NCBI RefSeq assembly: GCF_029227915.1
Contig: NC_079885.1
Coordinates: forward strand, 25,235,001-25,299,000
Length of the DNA stretch: 64,000 nt
Direction: 5' to 3'
Source of the DNA: Hydractinia symbiolongicarpus
Lineage: Eukaryota > Cnidaria > Hydrozoa > Anthoathecata > Hydractiniidae
Shown here: one piece after another, positions 36,190-47,650 of the stretch
How the letters are laid out: the number at the start of each line of letters is the position of its first letter
Numbering within the stretch: the first letter of the stretch is position 1
Made by a program: the position numbers and the translations under genes
The notes under the pieces: model-generated
What the model was told of the DNA's origin: nothing
The model's database searches: none
The model's input: only the letters and a program-made list of their open reading frames with translations

Positions 36190-36897
36190 CTCTATTCAGT
36201 CCGGGGGGGGGGGGGGGGGGGGGGCGGCGGATTTCGCCCCCACTGACGGTTTTTTTAATAACTCCTTATTGCTATTTTATATGGCTATGAAACTTACTGA
36301 GTTTCAATATTTATCTATTGGACACCTGCATGCCAAATTTTTAGGTCCCATACCTTTCAGTGGCTTTGATATTGGCCATTACTCGAAACTACCCCTAAAA
36401 ATCTCCACGAAATCCTTATATTGGGGAAACTTTAATAACTTCTGTTAGGATAATCCTTAGAACTTAAAATTTACAACACAACTTTGTTTTAATAAGAAGA
36501 ATCATTTCGCATAATTTTGACATGTGATTAATCCGATTTCCCGATTTTGTCGGATTTTACCCGAAAATCGGAAAAAACCGGATTTTCGGGCAATTTTTGG
36601 CAATTTTTAATGCGATCTACGTAAAAACCGGAAAATATGTTAAGTAACTTTTATCTAGCTTTTAGAAATTTCAAACAGATAGAATTTTAAGCAGATAGTG
36701 ACATTTTTAACAAATCTGAAGCTTCTGAAGACGTCACAGAAAATGTGCTGACGCAAGCAAAAATTTATTGCTGCCATTTTGTTCCTTTTATGAGGTACTA
36801 TAAGCGTGACTAGTTTGATTCAATTTAAACAACCCTATAAAAAGTTATTGAGGGGGGCAGGTCATAATATATTCGAAAAACCCCGGACCGAATAGGG
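36190..36897 (-). mobile_element. piggyBac-type MITE, copy 1
   Basis: The element is flanked by TTAA at 36186-36189 and 36898-36901. Terminal inverted repeats are C(C/T)CTATTC(G/A)GTCCGGG. The interior (TGAGTTTCAATATTTATCTATTGGACACCTGCATGC...) matches copies 2 and 3 in reverse orientation. A run of about 22 G (36203-36224) abuts the left end. It has no coding capacity. Confidence 0.85.
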
Positions 36898-37924
36898 TTA
36901 ATCTTCGTTAGAAGAAGAGTGTATCACATAAATGTGACGCCATTTTGCTTTTTGCTTATTGTGCAGATGAATGGTTATATTAAACAGGTAGTGAATTTAA
37001 AAATATCAACATTTCTTGCCGTTTCCCTTGTGCTATGTTTCGAGATTTTAGATTTATTGTAACTTGATTCTTAAGTCCGTATGTATGTAGCTTTACATTT
37101 ATAGCTAGCATTTAATGTCGCTAATTTCCCCCTAATTCTATCTGTGCGTTTAGCTTCTTTAATGAAAAAAATATAAATTGTATTTTTGTTTTTGTTTTTT
37201 GCACTGTTACTTCACCAGGGAGAAAATTTTTACCGATCACGTCATTGAAATAAAAGTTTCTAGCCCTTTCACCTGCATAAAACAATTTCAACTACTTTTT
37301 CATTGGATATACAAAAAAGTAACATTACACTAAGTGACCACGAATACCCACTTCTCGTCAAGTGTAAACAATGACTCTCTGCGGCTGAGAGAAAAAACAA
37401 AGACGCGTGTGGAGTGATAATGTAGAAACAATTTCGAAACATGAGCCAAAGTAATGCGAAAAAAACAACACGCCAGTTTAAAGTCTTTGAGAATCTGATT
37501 TAAATTTTATTACCTTGAGACCAAAGCGAATCTAGAAATTAGTCTTCGTTTAATATGAAAAAAACTATTTGCATGGAAATTACATGGAAACAACAGAATT
37601 ACTGTGTTTCCCTTGGTTTCTCTTTAATTTTTACAATTTTCTTTGGATAGAGTTATTTTAGAGTTATTTTATTTGGCACAGAAACATCTGCATCATTAAA
37701 AAAACCATAGAATAGTATTTCACAATGATGTGAAAAAAATAATTTAAGTATGATATTGAGGAACAACAATTTCATCATCGGTTTATAAACTAGGATATTT
37801 AATCTTCTTCATGCACCGCTAATGACATAAGTTCTTCCTAATTAGTTATTACGACATGCGTTATGGATATATATTATCGAGCAAGTCATTACATATACTG
37901 TTATTATTTTACAAATTTTGCTAT

Positions 37925-38014
37925 CTACCGATAGCTCAGTTGGTAGAGCGGAGGACTGTAGTAGAAAGAGTAACAGATATCCTTAGGTCGCTGGTTCAGA
38001 TCCGGCTCAGTTGA
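37925..38014 (+). tRNA. tRNA-Tyr(GTA)-like sequence with a 17-nt intron, probably degenerate
   Basis: Acceptor CTACCGA, D arm GCTCAGTTGGTAGAGC, anticodon stem GAGGA/TCCTT with GTA at 37958-37960, a putative intron at 37962-37978 and T arm GCTGG-TTCAGAT-CCGGC give a near-canonical cloverleaf. Two acceptor pairs fail (positions 2:71 and 5:68). The T loop reads TTCAGAT instead of TTCRANY, and no CCA is encoded (normal for eukaryotes). A poly-T tract follows at about 38058-38069. It is probably a pseudo-tRNA or SINE head. Confidence 0.6.
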
Positions 38015-38069
38015 GACAGACCTTTTAAGACTTTAAAACCATTTTCCCTATCCAGTTTTTTTTTTTTTA

Positions 38070-40912
38070 CATGTTACTTTTTTTCAATATATCTTAACTT
38101 TTATTATCATTTATATTTTTTGATGGTATAAGAAGAAAAAAATCATTTATTGCGATGTAATTCAGCTTCACAGTTAAAGCGCGAATATGGAGAACTTTTG
38201 CTACGCGTTAAGTATACCATGGAACTTAAATATTTCTACACCCCCTACCAAACCTTCGACGCCGATTCTGTAGCTACATGAAATAAATGCATGTGACCGT
38301 TTAATTAAACAAAAATAAATCGTGTATTTTCCAGACTTATTTCTGCAAATATATAACCCAATATTTTTCTCAACAATACCGCAAACTATGATAAAACCTT
38401 TTGTTTAGTGTTCAAGCAAGTGAGCTTATTGATTCCAATACAAAATAGCTTTTATGAGATAATGATAGTTATGTTACGCAATCAGTTCTTTTACCTTCTG
38501 TGCGCCGTTAACGGTTTGTTGTTATTGGTGGTAACGGTGTATTTCCGTTAAAGGTCCCTCCTTCTTGACAGACTCCCGCGAAAAGGAATATATGCGAACC
38601 TACGTATAGGTATAGACTCGAAAAAACCGTTGGTGTCCAAAACTTTAGACCACCATCGAAAATGTCGTTGCTTTTTTAACTAACATTTACTATATAGTTA
38701 TTTTTTTCCCTCTTCACTAATACTAATGTTGTTGCCCGACGCAAAAAAAAAAAGAAACTGCTGACGATGCAAAATCACACGTACTGAAAATTTCCTTGAA
38801 CGTCAGTCGTGCTTTCATGAAATCGCTTTTAACGAAAAAGGATACAAAAAACAAAATATTTTTAAACAAACAATATATTTGAAACAACAATATATATTTA
38901 TAAAAAAATTAAAACTTTAAACTTTAATGTGCAATTTTTTCAGTTAAACACAAGAAATGCCACGGTAAACAAACAAAGAAGTATATTAACAAATTGGCTA
39001 ACTATAAGGGGACCTCTCTAAAATCTAACCCTAGTAAAGTAAGAACTCAGTTAATGCTAAACTGAACTAAAACATGGCATCCTCTCCCGGATGCACAGAT
39101 AAGCTAATTGTATTGTTATTATTAACCAATTTTTTAAAAAAAATTTAGAAAGTGCAATAACATCAACTTTCGGTTTAGGATAAGCTACCGCTAAAAAGTA
39201 AAGAATTTCGAATCCAGTGAAAAATAAAATTTTAAGAAAATTGAATCCAGTGCGATAAAAACGTTCCAAACAGCGTCGCTGAGATCATGAGGTAAACCAA
39301 CTTATCTACTCCGTACGTATGATTTAATTAGAATTCATGTTCTTCTTTTAAGAAAACCAAAATTGCATTGTCTTCCAATTTAAATTCCAGTCACAATTAT
39401 TTATTTTTGCTTTCAATTTTCTCTCGAATTTGGAACACGGTCTTACTCTCTTACGAAAAAAAGAATTGCAACGAAAGAAAGTATTGTAGAGTTGAAAATC
39501 AATACAACTAACAAAAATCCATTTTTTTCTTGTCTTTGCCGCAGTTTTTTCACACACAAACAGCTGCTTCACACTTTATCGTTGTGTCAGCACTTATTTA
39601 TTGGTTCAATATTCAAACAAACGCTCCACGCCCTGCCTCTATATTTGTCGCGCTGTAACTTAGTGGTTAAAACCCTCGTGACATTAGCATTCTAAGTCTT
39701 CATTCGTATCCAACTGTGCACTATTTAGCAGCTGTATGACTTTCATTTTAAATCCACAATTTAGTTGGTGCCATCGTTTCTGATGCGTAAAAACGATACT
39801 TATTTTTACTTTAATACTTATTTTTAATTTATACAAGTTTATAACAGTCATGTTTAGAACTAACTGTACCGCACCATATATAATTTCTTAATGACAGGGC
39901 GTAACTCTCTTAACGTCTAGACAAATCTTCTCATCTATGCAATAAATCTTGTCTTGACTCTATATGTTATTACAATCAAACGTTTTCTCATTCGTCGTGT
40001 GCGTTGTCGCATGCTTTAAAGTTGTTTGTTTATTTTTGATACTTGGAGAATGTTCTAGAAAAACATATAATAGGTTTAGATTTAAGAATCCTTGAATTTG
40101 AGAAACAAAATTTTTAAAGTTAAACATCGATAAAAAGCGAATAAAGAAAGTGTGAATATTTTTTAAATTTTTAAGGGAAAAAGTAATTTCGTAAAAATCA
40201 ATTGCCACTTTGCGGTTTTTAAATTTTAAAGTTTATTCCCACAAAAATTAAGACCCGTCGTCAGCCGCAAAATGTTTCAATTGGAAATTATCTCAGAAAA
40301 AAGTTTGTAGAACCGCAAAATGATTTTGCGACTTTTTTTGTGTTTTTCCAGTAAAAAGGAAATTTTTAAAGTAGGGATGAACGGCAAAAGTTTTTTCCAC
40401 ACACACTTACTTCCTTTAAAGTACAGTGTATTCTTTTCTTTCAACAATGTTTTCGTTAACCATGTGAAAATAGTATACCTTTTGTCAAATTGCGTATGTG
40501 AAATTTGAAACTGTATTTTAGTTGTTAATCAAGCACTGTTATATAAGTGGACTGGTACTTATCGAGAAAGACAATACAAGTTCGATTGGTCGCTTCTTGG
40601 CCAATTAAAAATCAACAACGCTATGACAATGTTTTGACCATTCACTAAGCTATTTTTAAAGAAATTTGCAAACAATGTCTGTTCTATGGCTATTGTCCGG
40701 TATTTCAAATCGATAAAATGAAAAACAAAAGCCAAAAACACAAAGCCTTTCAACTTTTTAAACGAAACATATTTGAGCATTGCATGCTGGTAAAAGTCGT
40801 AACCAGTCATGTGTTAAACCACACCGTAGTTCATCAATTAAAGAACGACTTAAACTTTGTTATTTTGATTTGAAGATAGCCTTTGGAGACCGTGACATCT
40901 TTAAATAAAAGT
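38070..40912. other. Intergenic region before the Ly6 gene
   Basis: AT-rich sequence with no supported exon. A weak tRNA-like string at 39650-39720 (TAACTTAGTGGTTAAAACC then ATTCGTATCC) may be an old SINE fragment. Confidence 0.45.
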
Positions 40913-42784
40913 ATGGAAGGAAAATTGGTTGTGCTATGCTTTATTCTTGCATTTAGTCAGATAAGTAAGTACTCTAGAAGATCATTATTCTTCGTTATTC
41001 TATTGCGAGTTAGCATAAGTTAATAATTTAGCCTTCCATACGATAATTAAGTAGTTTTAGTCCTTTAGAAAACCTGCAAACTTAATTTTGAGAGTGGGAA
41101 GAAGATTTACAAACATTAATCCTTTTCTTCCGCAATATTTTTCTGCATTTAGTTTTTCCTTAAAGAATTTTACACATATATTTTTTATATATTGTTTTGT
41201 AAAATGAATTTAACTATGGTATTCCTTCAGTAATCTCACAGGCACCATTGACTTTCGGGCAGATCCTATTACACCGGTCAAATTATAGTCATAGTTGCAT
41301 ATAATTATTTTTAGGACGAAAACATTTTATAGTGGCCAGATCTTTTTGGCATCAATTCTAATTATTAGAGACTTCTGTAGTTGGTTATTTACTCACGACT
41401 TTGCTTTGTTTACTTTTCTTTGACATTGAAAAATATTCATGCAAGCTATGTATATTTGTTTTGTTGTTTTTATTCTTGAATGCATCAGCCTTTATTGGAA
41501 TAAAAAAATGTAAAAAGACAGAATGGGAAGATTAGAATTTTTAGGTCGATAAACAAGCCTTCTTAAGATTCATTTATTTTAAATCATAATCCAACTTTAA
41601 TTGGGAATATTGGATTATAAAACAAAAATGCTCATTTTAACATTACTGTTTTTGCCATATTTTAACGGTTGAAAATTGCCCAAAATACCCTTATAAAGCA
41701 GGGTTAAAATGAAAACATATATTTTTTTTCTGAAATTGCACCATAGCAAGTAATACCATAATTTTTAATTGTTTTTGTATCTATGTACTTGTGTATGTAT
41801 TCTCACAGGCTATGCATTGGAATGCTATCAAAAGGGGAGTACCAACAAAACAGTTGGTGCTTGCCCTACAGGTACAAATAGATGTCTGGGAGCAAAGGTT
41901 GACGTTGTTGTAAAACAAGGCGGAAAGGAACAGGCTGTTGCAGATGAAAGATTTCAATGCACTGATAGTAAAACCTGTGCATCCTTCTGCGAACAAGCAA
42001 AAGAATATGTAAAAAAGCAAGCTAATGTGGAATTTAAGAGTTGTAAGGTAAGACATTATTTATGTTCACGATGCCACTAATCTTATATTTTATGACCTCA
42101 CTAATACAAAAATCGGTTAGTATAAGTATTCCGACGATTTGATTTACCGTTTATTAAAAGTAGGCTTTGTATGGAGTTATGGTAACCGGTAAACAAATTC
42201 TCATGTTACACAAAAAATATAAAAGTCGCTCACCTATTAAACTATCTCAGTGCACGTATAATTCGAACTAGGGAATTTACACGAATTTGGAATAGAAAGA
42301 TATTGAATTTAAAAAAATTATAAAACCGAACATGTGTTTGTTCTTTCGTACTTCACGAAATTATTTTTCAAGTGAGGTACAGCCAGTTAGTTAAACAGCT
42401 ACTGATCGATGTTGATACAACGCCTTCGTGCGAGGACACATACCTTGCAAGTTCGGTCAGTACCCTTTACGCGTTATAATCTATGTTTCATCAGTAGATA
42501 CTAAATCAGGTGTCAGAAAATCACAATGTCGGTAAAACTTTAGTCAATCTTGTGAAAATATATCAAACTGTTGTATTTTGTGGAAAAGTTATAGAAGAAG
42601 CGTTTGATAATTTTTTGCTTATTCTATTTTATTGTCAATTTACTCTTAATTTTAGAGCTACTGTTGTGCAACCGATAAATGCAACAAATCTGCAGAACAG
42701 AACCACGCAAGGTTTTTTGTTGCTAATGTAAAGATTGTTGGATTTGTCTGTTTTCTTTCATCAATTTTGTTAAAGTACTTTTAA
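40913..42784 (+). CDS. Ly6/uPAR-type three-finger protein, GPI-anchored
   Basis: Three exons (40913-40964, 41809-42047, 42656-42784) give 420 nt, 139 residues plus TAA. Exon 1 encodes a signal peptide (MEGKLVVLCFILAFSQI) and ends in phase 1, as is typical of this family. The mature protein starts near ALECYQKG and has the ten cysteines of a Ly6/uPAR domain, closing with the signature CCATDKCN. A hydrophobic C-terminus (VKIVGFVCFLSSILL) with no cytoplasmic tail suggests GPI anchoring. Family members act at the cell surface as ligands, co-receptors or channel modulators; the partner here is unknown. AATAAA follows at 42830. The neighbours are unrelated. Confidence 0.9.
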
Positions 42785-42829
42785 AGAAACTTTTTCTTAA
42801 TGTTAGTTTAGTTTTATGACATTGACCTA

Positions 42830-42835
42830 AATAAA
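42830..42835 (+). promoter_or_regulatory. Poly(A) signal AATAAA of the Ly6 gene
   Basis: AATAAA lies 46 nt after the stop codon. Confidence 0.7.
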
Positions 42836-43639
42836 GCTGAATGTACTTTGAAACTTATACACTTCTTATACACAGAAAGAATCTTTTTTTAAACGGACCT
42901 TGTTGTTGCAAAATATGCTATTTTAAAGAGAAACAGCATTTCACAAACAATAACTCAAAATTTGTATAGGCTACAAAATGTAAGCTGCGTTTGCAAAATT
43001 GGGTGGAGAAAAATAAAAAAAAACAACAACAAAGGAATGAAGTATAAACATGCCAGATATGCAACTCTTTGTGAAGTATTTTCTGTTGATACGGTGTATG
43101 TTAAGTTTTTGTTACGTAAATGTAATATTTTACAGAACCAAGGCCTGTGCCCCACTTATAACATAACCGATCGTGTAAACTTTCATAAAAGAGAAAAAGT
43201 TCGTGTTTCAAAATAAAAGTTAAAACATGTTTGAACTTTCATTTCAAATGAATTTTTTTCTCTTGTGAATCTAATTGTTTTTCTCACTTAAAGTCACGCG
43301 TACTAAAATACAGGATCATATTAATTTATTGTTTAAAAGATGGCTACTTGGCTACTATAAACAAAAATTCTCTATTCGACATGTTCAACATTTCCTGCAC
43401 ATTTATCACAGATTACTCTTTAAATCGCTGCATTTACCACTTGGTCGTTCGCCATAACACTCACTAAAATAAAATAACTTTTAAAATAATGGAAAGCCAA
43501 CAAACAAAATATTTATAAAAAAAATAAAAAATTAGGTCTACATATAGACGAAATAAAGTTGATTAGCCTACAAAAGAAAAAACATGTAATTATGATAGAG
43601 GTTTAAAAACACAGAAATCATCTTTTCAGTAAGAAAATA

Positions 43640-43850
43640 CAGTGGAGATCTCTAAAGCGGACATGGTCTAAAGCTCTATATAACGGACACTATTCCTTGG
43701 AACGGATTGATTTCAGGTCAAGCTCTATAACAAGGACAATTATAGGGCGGAAACTTTATAAAACGGACACTTTTTCGCACCAAATGAAATTTTCCTTTAA
43801 AAAAGCTCTGTGTAAAGCGGACACATAAAAAAAAAAATTTGTAGCAGCCC
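43640..43850. mobile_element. DNA-transposon remnant with repeated "AAAGCGGACA" motifs
   Basis: The text ACAGTGGAGATCTCTAAAGCGGACA, with recurring GCTCTATATAACGGACAC, ATAAAACGGACAC and GTAAAGCGGACACA, resembles termini of pogo/Tigger-like elements. No TIR pair or target duplication could be fixed. Confidence 0.4.
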
Positions 43851-44979
43851 TATTATTGACGAGGAAACTCAAGACATGCTGTCATCAGTTACGAAAAAAG
43901 TGGAGCATTTCCAACTATCAAAAATAAAGCGAACTTTAATCCGAGATTTTTTCGTGTAGATTATAAAATACAATGTATTTGTAAGTGGATATTTTTTTTG
44001 TTTGTATAACAGTAAGAATAATACATGTTCACATTCATCAAATTATGTGTCTCATTTCGTTGATTTGAAGGGAATAGAACAAAGAAAAAACGTATATAAA
44101 CAAAAAAACTCTGTCTTTAATCCGTTTTATATCGTGGTCACACTAGCCACACAATGTTTAATATTACATTCTCAACAATTTTTCAGGTGAGATTGGTTAA
44201 ATTAAGTTTTTCCGTTCAATCGCATGCCGTTTACTTATGTATCTTCTTCGAAGAGAGTGACTTTTAAAACTAAAATCTTTTATCTCTCAGCATTTATTTT
44301 TTACTTTAACAATTAAAGTCACGACGCGAAGGTTTTCTGAGGTTTTTTGTAACAAATTTTCGTAACAAGAAGGCAACCTTGCGGCAACATCAAATCTTAG
44401 TCGTGCAGCAACGTTGCAAAAATTACAGTAAAACAACACTAGAGGAGTGTCGTTCTCGGATTGCGAATGCAATGTTGTATGTCGGACGCTATTGGAACGT
44501 TTCTTTTTGAGAACCCTGCGCCCTGACTTAAAAGCATCTTAAAAACGTCGTTGAAACACATGCTTTTATAACAGATAGGTAAAAATATAAACAAACAGAA
44601 AAAATTCTTGAAAAGTAATTTTAAAAGAAACTACAATCTTGTCGGAACACAAATAGTGTTCCTTGAAGCATCGCAAAACAAAAAATTAAAGCAAATAGTT
44701 AAGAAAATTTCCTACCTCCGTCACTGAAGTGCTTCGATCTTCTTGCAAAATTTAGGACTGCTTATGGGGGAGCGTAAAAAGTGTTGCAAATAACTCTAAA
44801 GAGCTTTAGTTTCTGATTGGTCATTTATCTAGAAATTTGTTTCTCATTGGTTCTTTTTTTTAGCGGAAATTCGTACCTGCCCTTCTTGGGCCCCAACAGG
44901 ATTCTCGATCCTGTGCTAGTGGATTAGTATTTCGTGCGTTATTATTAAAGAAACTAGTTGGGGGACCGGCGTTTCGACG

Positions 44980-46080
44980 CCGGGTGAAGCCACAAGTAAC
45001 TATGAGACCCGGGTTGAAAAACCGGAGGAGTACTGAGTAATAGCCTAAACTGTGCCACATATCCAGGTGGGGCGCTTTAGTACAGATATGCAGCATTTCA
45101 TAAATGTGTTTCAGGTCTAATATTTGTTTCAGGTCTAATATTGTTTTAAAACAATTACTTTCCTTAAAACTTTGTATAGGAACTCGTATTAGCAAAAACA
45201 GGCGGGTAACATTTCTTCATTTGCGAAATATATTTCTGAGAAAGTTCAAAAGTAGATCGTGTCACCAGGCTGACTGGTTAGTAAGGTAAACCGTGTTGCA
45301 CATGCGCATAGGCGTGACAGCCTTTTCCAAAATACTTTATCGTAAATTTTTAGTAGAAAGTTAGGAAACAGCCATTTGTTAACACAGGGTTGAGCGTTTA
45401 GTACAGGTACACCCCGTCGCACATGCGTGTAGGCGTAATATACTTTTTTTAAAAATCTTTAAATAAAAACACAGGAAACAGCCTGTTGTTACCTCTATCC
45501 AGCTAGAATGATCATTTAGCAACTTTATTTTGCGGAATAAGTTCCCATGAAGGCTAAAAAGAAGAAAGGAAAATTGTACAAAGGGCTTTATTACAGGTAT
45601 GCTGGTGTTTGGAATGTAATGCATTCTTTAAAAACTAACTTTACTGCAACTTTAGCGTAAACAAAAACAGTTTACAACCCATTGTTATCCTGTCATAGTA
45701 AAGACAATCAGTCACTATTTAATTTTGCTGAATAAGTTTCCGTGAAAGTTTTAAAATCAAGCATAAAACCAGTCTGGGAACTTATTAACGGGTATATATA
45801 TATACACCGTGTCGCATATTCGTATAGGCGTATCGCAACTTCGGTTAAATAAAAACACGGGAAGCAGCCCTTGTACTTTGTCTAGCAAAAAAAAAAATCA
45901 GCAATTTCATTTTGCGAGATAAGTTTTTATGACGGTAATAAAAGATGCAGCTAGCTAACTGCATTTAGCATAAGGATTATTAATTAAAAGTTTTGTTGCA
46001 AGCTAAACTGCATATGGCTAATTTCACTTTTTAGCCAGAGCTAGCTAGCTAGATAGCCACATTCAACATTAAAAATAAAT
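44980..46080 (-). repeat. Repeat family R2, copy 1 (internally repetitive)
   Basis: Degenerate repeats of roughly 300 bp share ...GTTGCACATGCGCATAGGCGT..., ...AACACAGGAAACAGCC... and ...TTTTGCGGAATAAGTT.... The whole matches 55640-56560 and 63350-63910 in inverted orientation (for example CTGTGCCACATATCCAGGTGG at 45051). Confidence 0.65.
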
Positions 46081-46364
46081 AATAATATAACAAACTGAAT
46101 AAATAAGGATGGCTTTATGCCTCGAAAGTTTATGTTCATAACTAAAATCTTAAAATTGGTTGTTTAAGATTTAAACATAATATATTCATCTGGACATGTG
46201 AAAGCATACAGGAAATAAATATTCTTATAGATACACTGTATATGTTGTGTTATTATTTATCAAGTGTAGTGAGATTTTCCTCAACTTTCATCTTTAAACT
46301 TTTTTATCTCTATTTTTTTCCACTGTTGTTTTTTTTCTAACGATAGGATACACAAACTTACTCT

Positions 46365-46541
46365 TCTCTATAATAATAGCCGTATTCCGTCTGTCTGTCT
46401 CTGCGCGGACCCCCCGCTGAGTTAGAAAATGATGTTACGGTAACACGAATATCAAATGCGATATATTTTTATCCACTTTGTTGCGTCGGGTAAATATAAA
46501 GGACGGGCGAACCCGTGGATTTTTCCACGGGCAACGACTAG
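46365..46541 (+). mobile_element. Non-autonomous Helitron-like element
   Basis: It starts near TCTATAATAATAGCCGTATT with CTGTCTGTCTC following. It ends with an 8-bp hairpin (CCCGTGGA at 46512-46519, TCCACGGG at 46524-46531), six bases, then CTAG (46538-46541) before T. A hairpin about 6-12 nt before CTRR and insertion before T are Helitron hallmarks. The 5' limit is approximate. Confidence 0.65.
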
Positions 46542-47590
46542 TTCCTTTATATTCGCATAGTGCACGGGTCCCTTTAATTAGGCTCTCAAAGAAGATGTTT
46601 TCTTCCGCTTATTTTTATAGTATAAGTGCCTTAGCGGCATCTTCTTTAACAAATGTAACACTATTAGCATCCTCACATATATACACTAGATTTTATTTTA
46701 GTTTTATTAAAGATAATACGTTACAGCTTGGGACAATCTTAAGGTATAACGGGTCTTAGGCGGATGGGAACGACCTGTACGGCTTAGATAGAGGTGTGCA
46801 CTTGCTAGGCATTTAAGTTATAGGACCCAGTCTGGGATGTCTCATATTTTAATGATCGACTTCTATACAACCCGGTTCTATGTGCTGGATAATTGCTTGC
46901 TTACAAAATCTAAGTTATGGTCTCCCATTCTTCCATTCTTGGGAAATCAGCTGTACTTTAAAACTTCAACAGGTACTTTGCACATTCTGTTCAGCTGGAA
47001 TAGGTAGGGACTGATTTACGTACTCGTAACTATATCTTAAATGTCTATTTGTTATTCACCGACTTATTTAATTTCTTTCTCCCAGATACATCGCAGTCTT
47101 TATTTTAAGCCTTGTTCGGTGTAATTGATTTTTCGCTAGCTTACCATACTTTTAATTGGCAATGGATTTTTTTATTGTAAAAATTCTGTACATAACCATT
47201 TTTAATTGTTTATATGTTAAAATATCGGTAATTTTAACTATAGAGATATTCACATACTGCCCTTTTAGCTATTAATACCCACAGGAATAAAACTTTTATT
47301 GTTATTCTGTACGTATTTATATAGCAATGCTTTAACTTTTAATCGCTCAAGCGTATATTGTTTGCCCAATTTTACATAAAAGATGTAATTTGTTTTTATT
47401 CTTTTACAACTGATAGCCTTCGTAGCATCAGCTTGAGGGGCTTAAGCAAAGACGGTAAAAATATGTGGCACTTGTTTTTTATGATTCGTGAGCGGAATCT
47501 ACGATTAAAATCACGGGGGTTCACAGTAAAATGGCGTATTACAATCATAATCACACGATGGCCTATTCTTTCTTGTTTCGCGCTTCTTCT

Positions 47591-47650
47591 ACAGTGCAAA
47601 TTATATCGTAATTGCACTGTGCGGAGTGCAATTATTTCTCAATTGCACTC
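47591..47650. repeat. Two adjacent hairpins sharing AGTGCAATT
   Basis: Hairpin 1 has arms ACAGTGCAA...TTGCACTGT (47591-47620). Hairpin 2 has arms GAGTGCAATT...AATTGCACTC (47624-47650). Confidence 0.6.

Larger units (their letters stand above)
30091..37924. other. Gene-poor, repeat-bearing region
   Basis: No exon with a recognisable domain or convincing splice pair was seen on either strand. It contains the repeat families noted separately (33-34.8 kb, the 36.2-36.9 kb MITE), a G-run near 35376-35400 and AT-rich single-copy-looking sequence. Confidence 0.5.

Noticed and set aside
39650-39720. Possible second tRNA
   Set aside because: Only loose A-box and B-box resemblance; no cloverleaf can be drawn.
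44860-45195. 111-codon minus-strand frame
   Set aside because: It lies in repetitive sequence of family R2 with no recognisable protein features.
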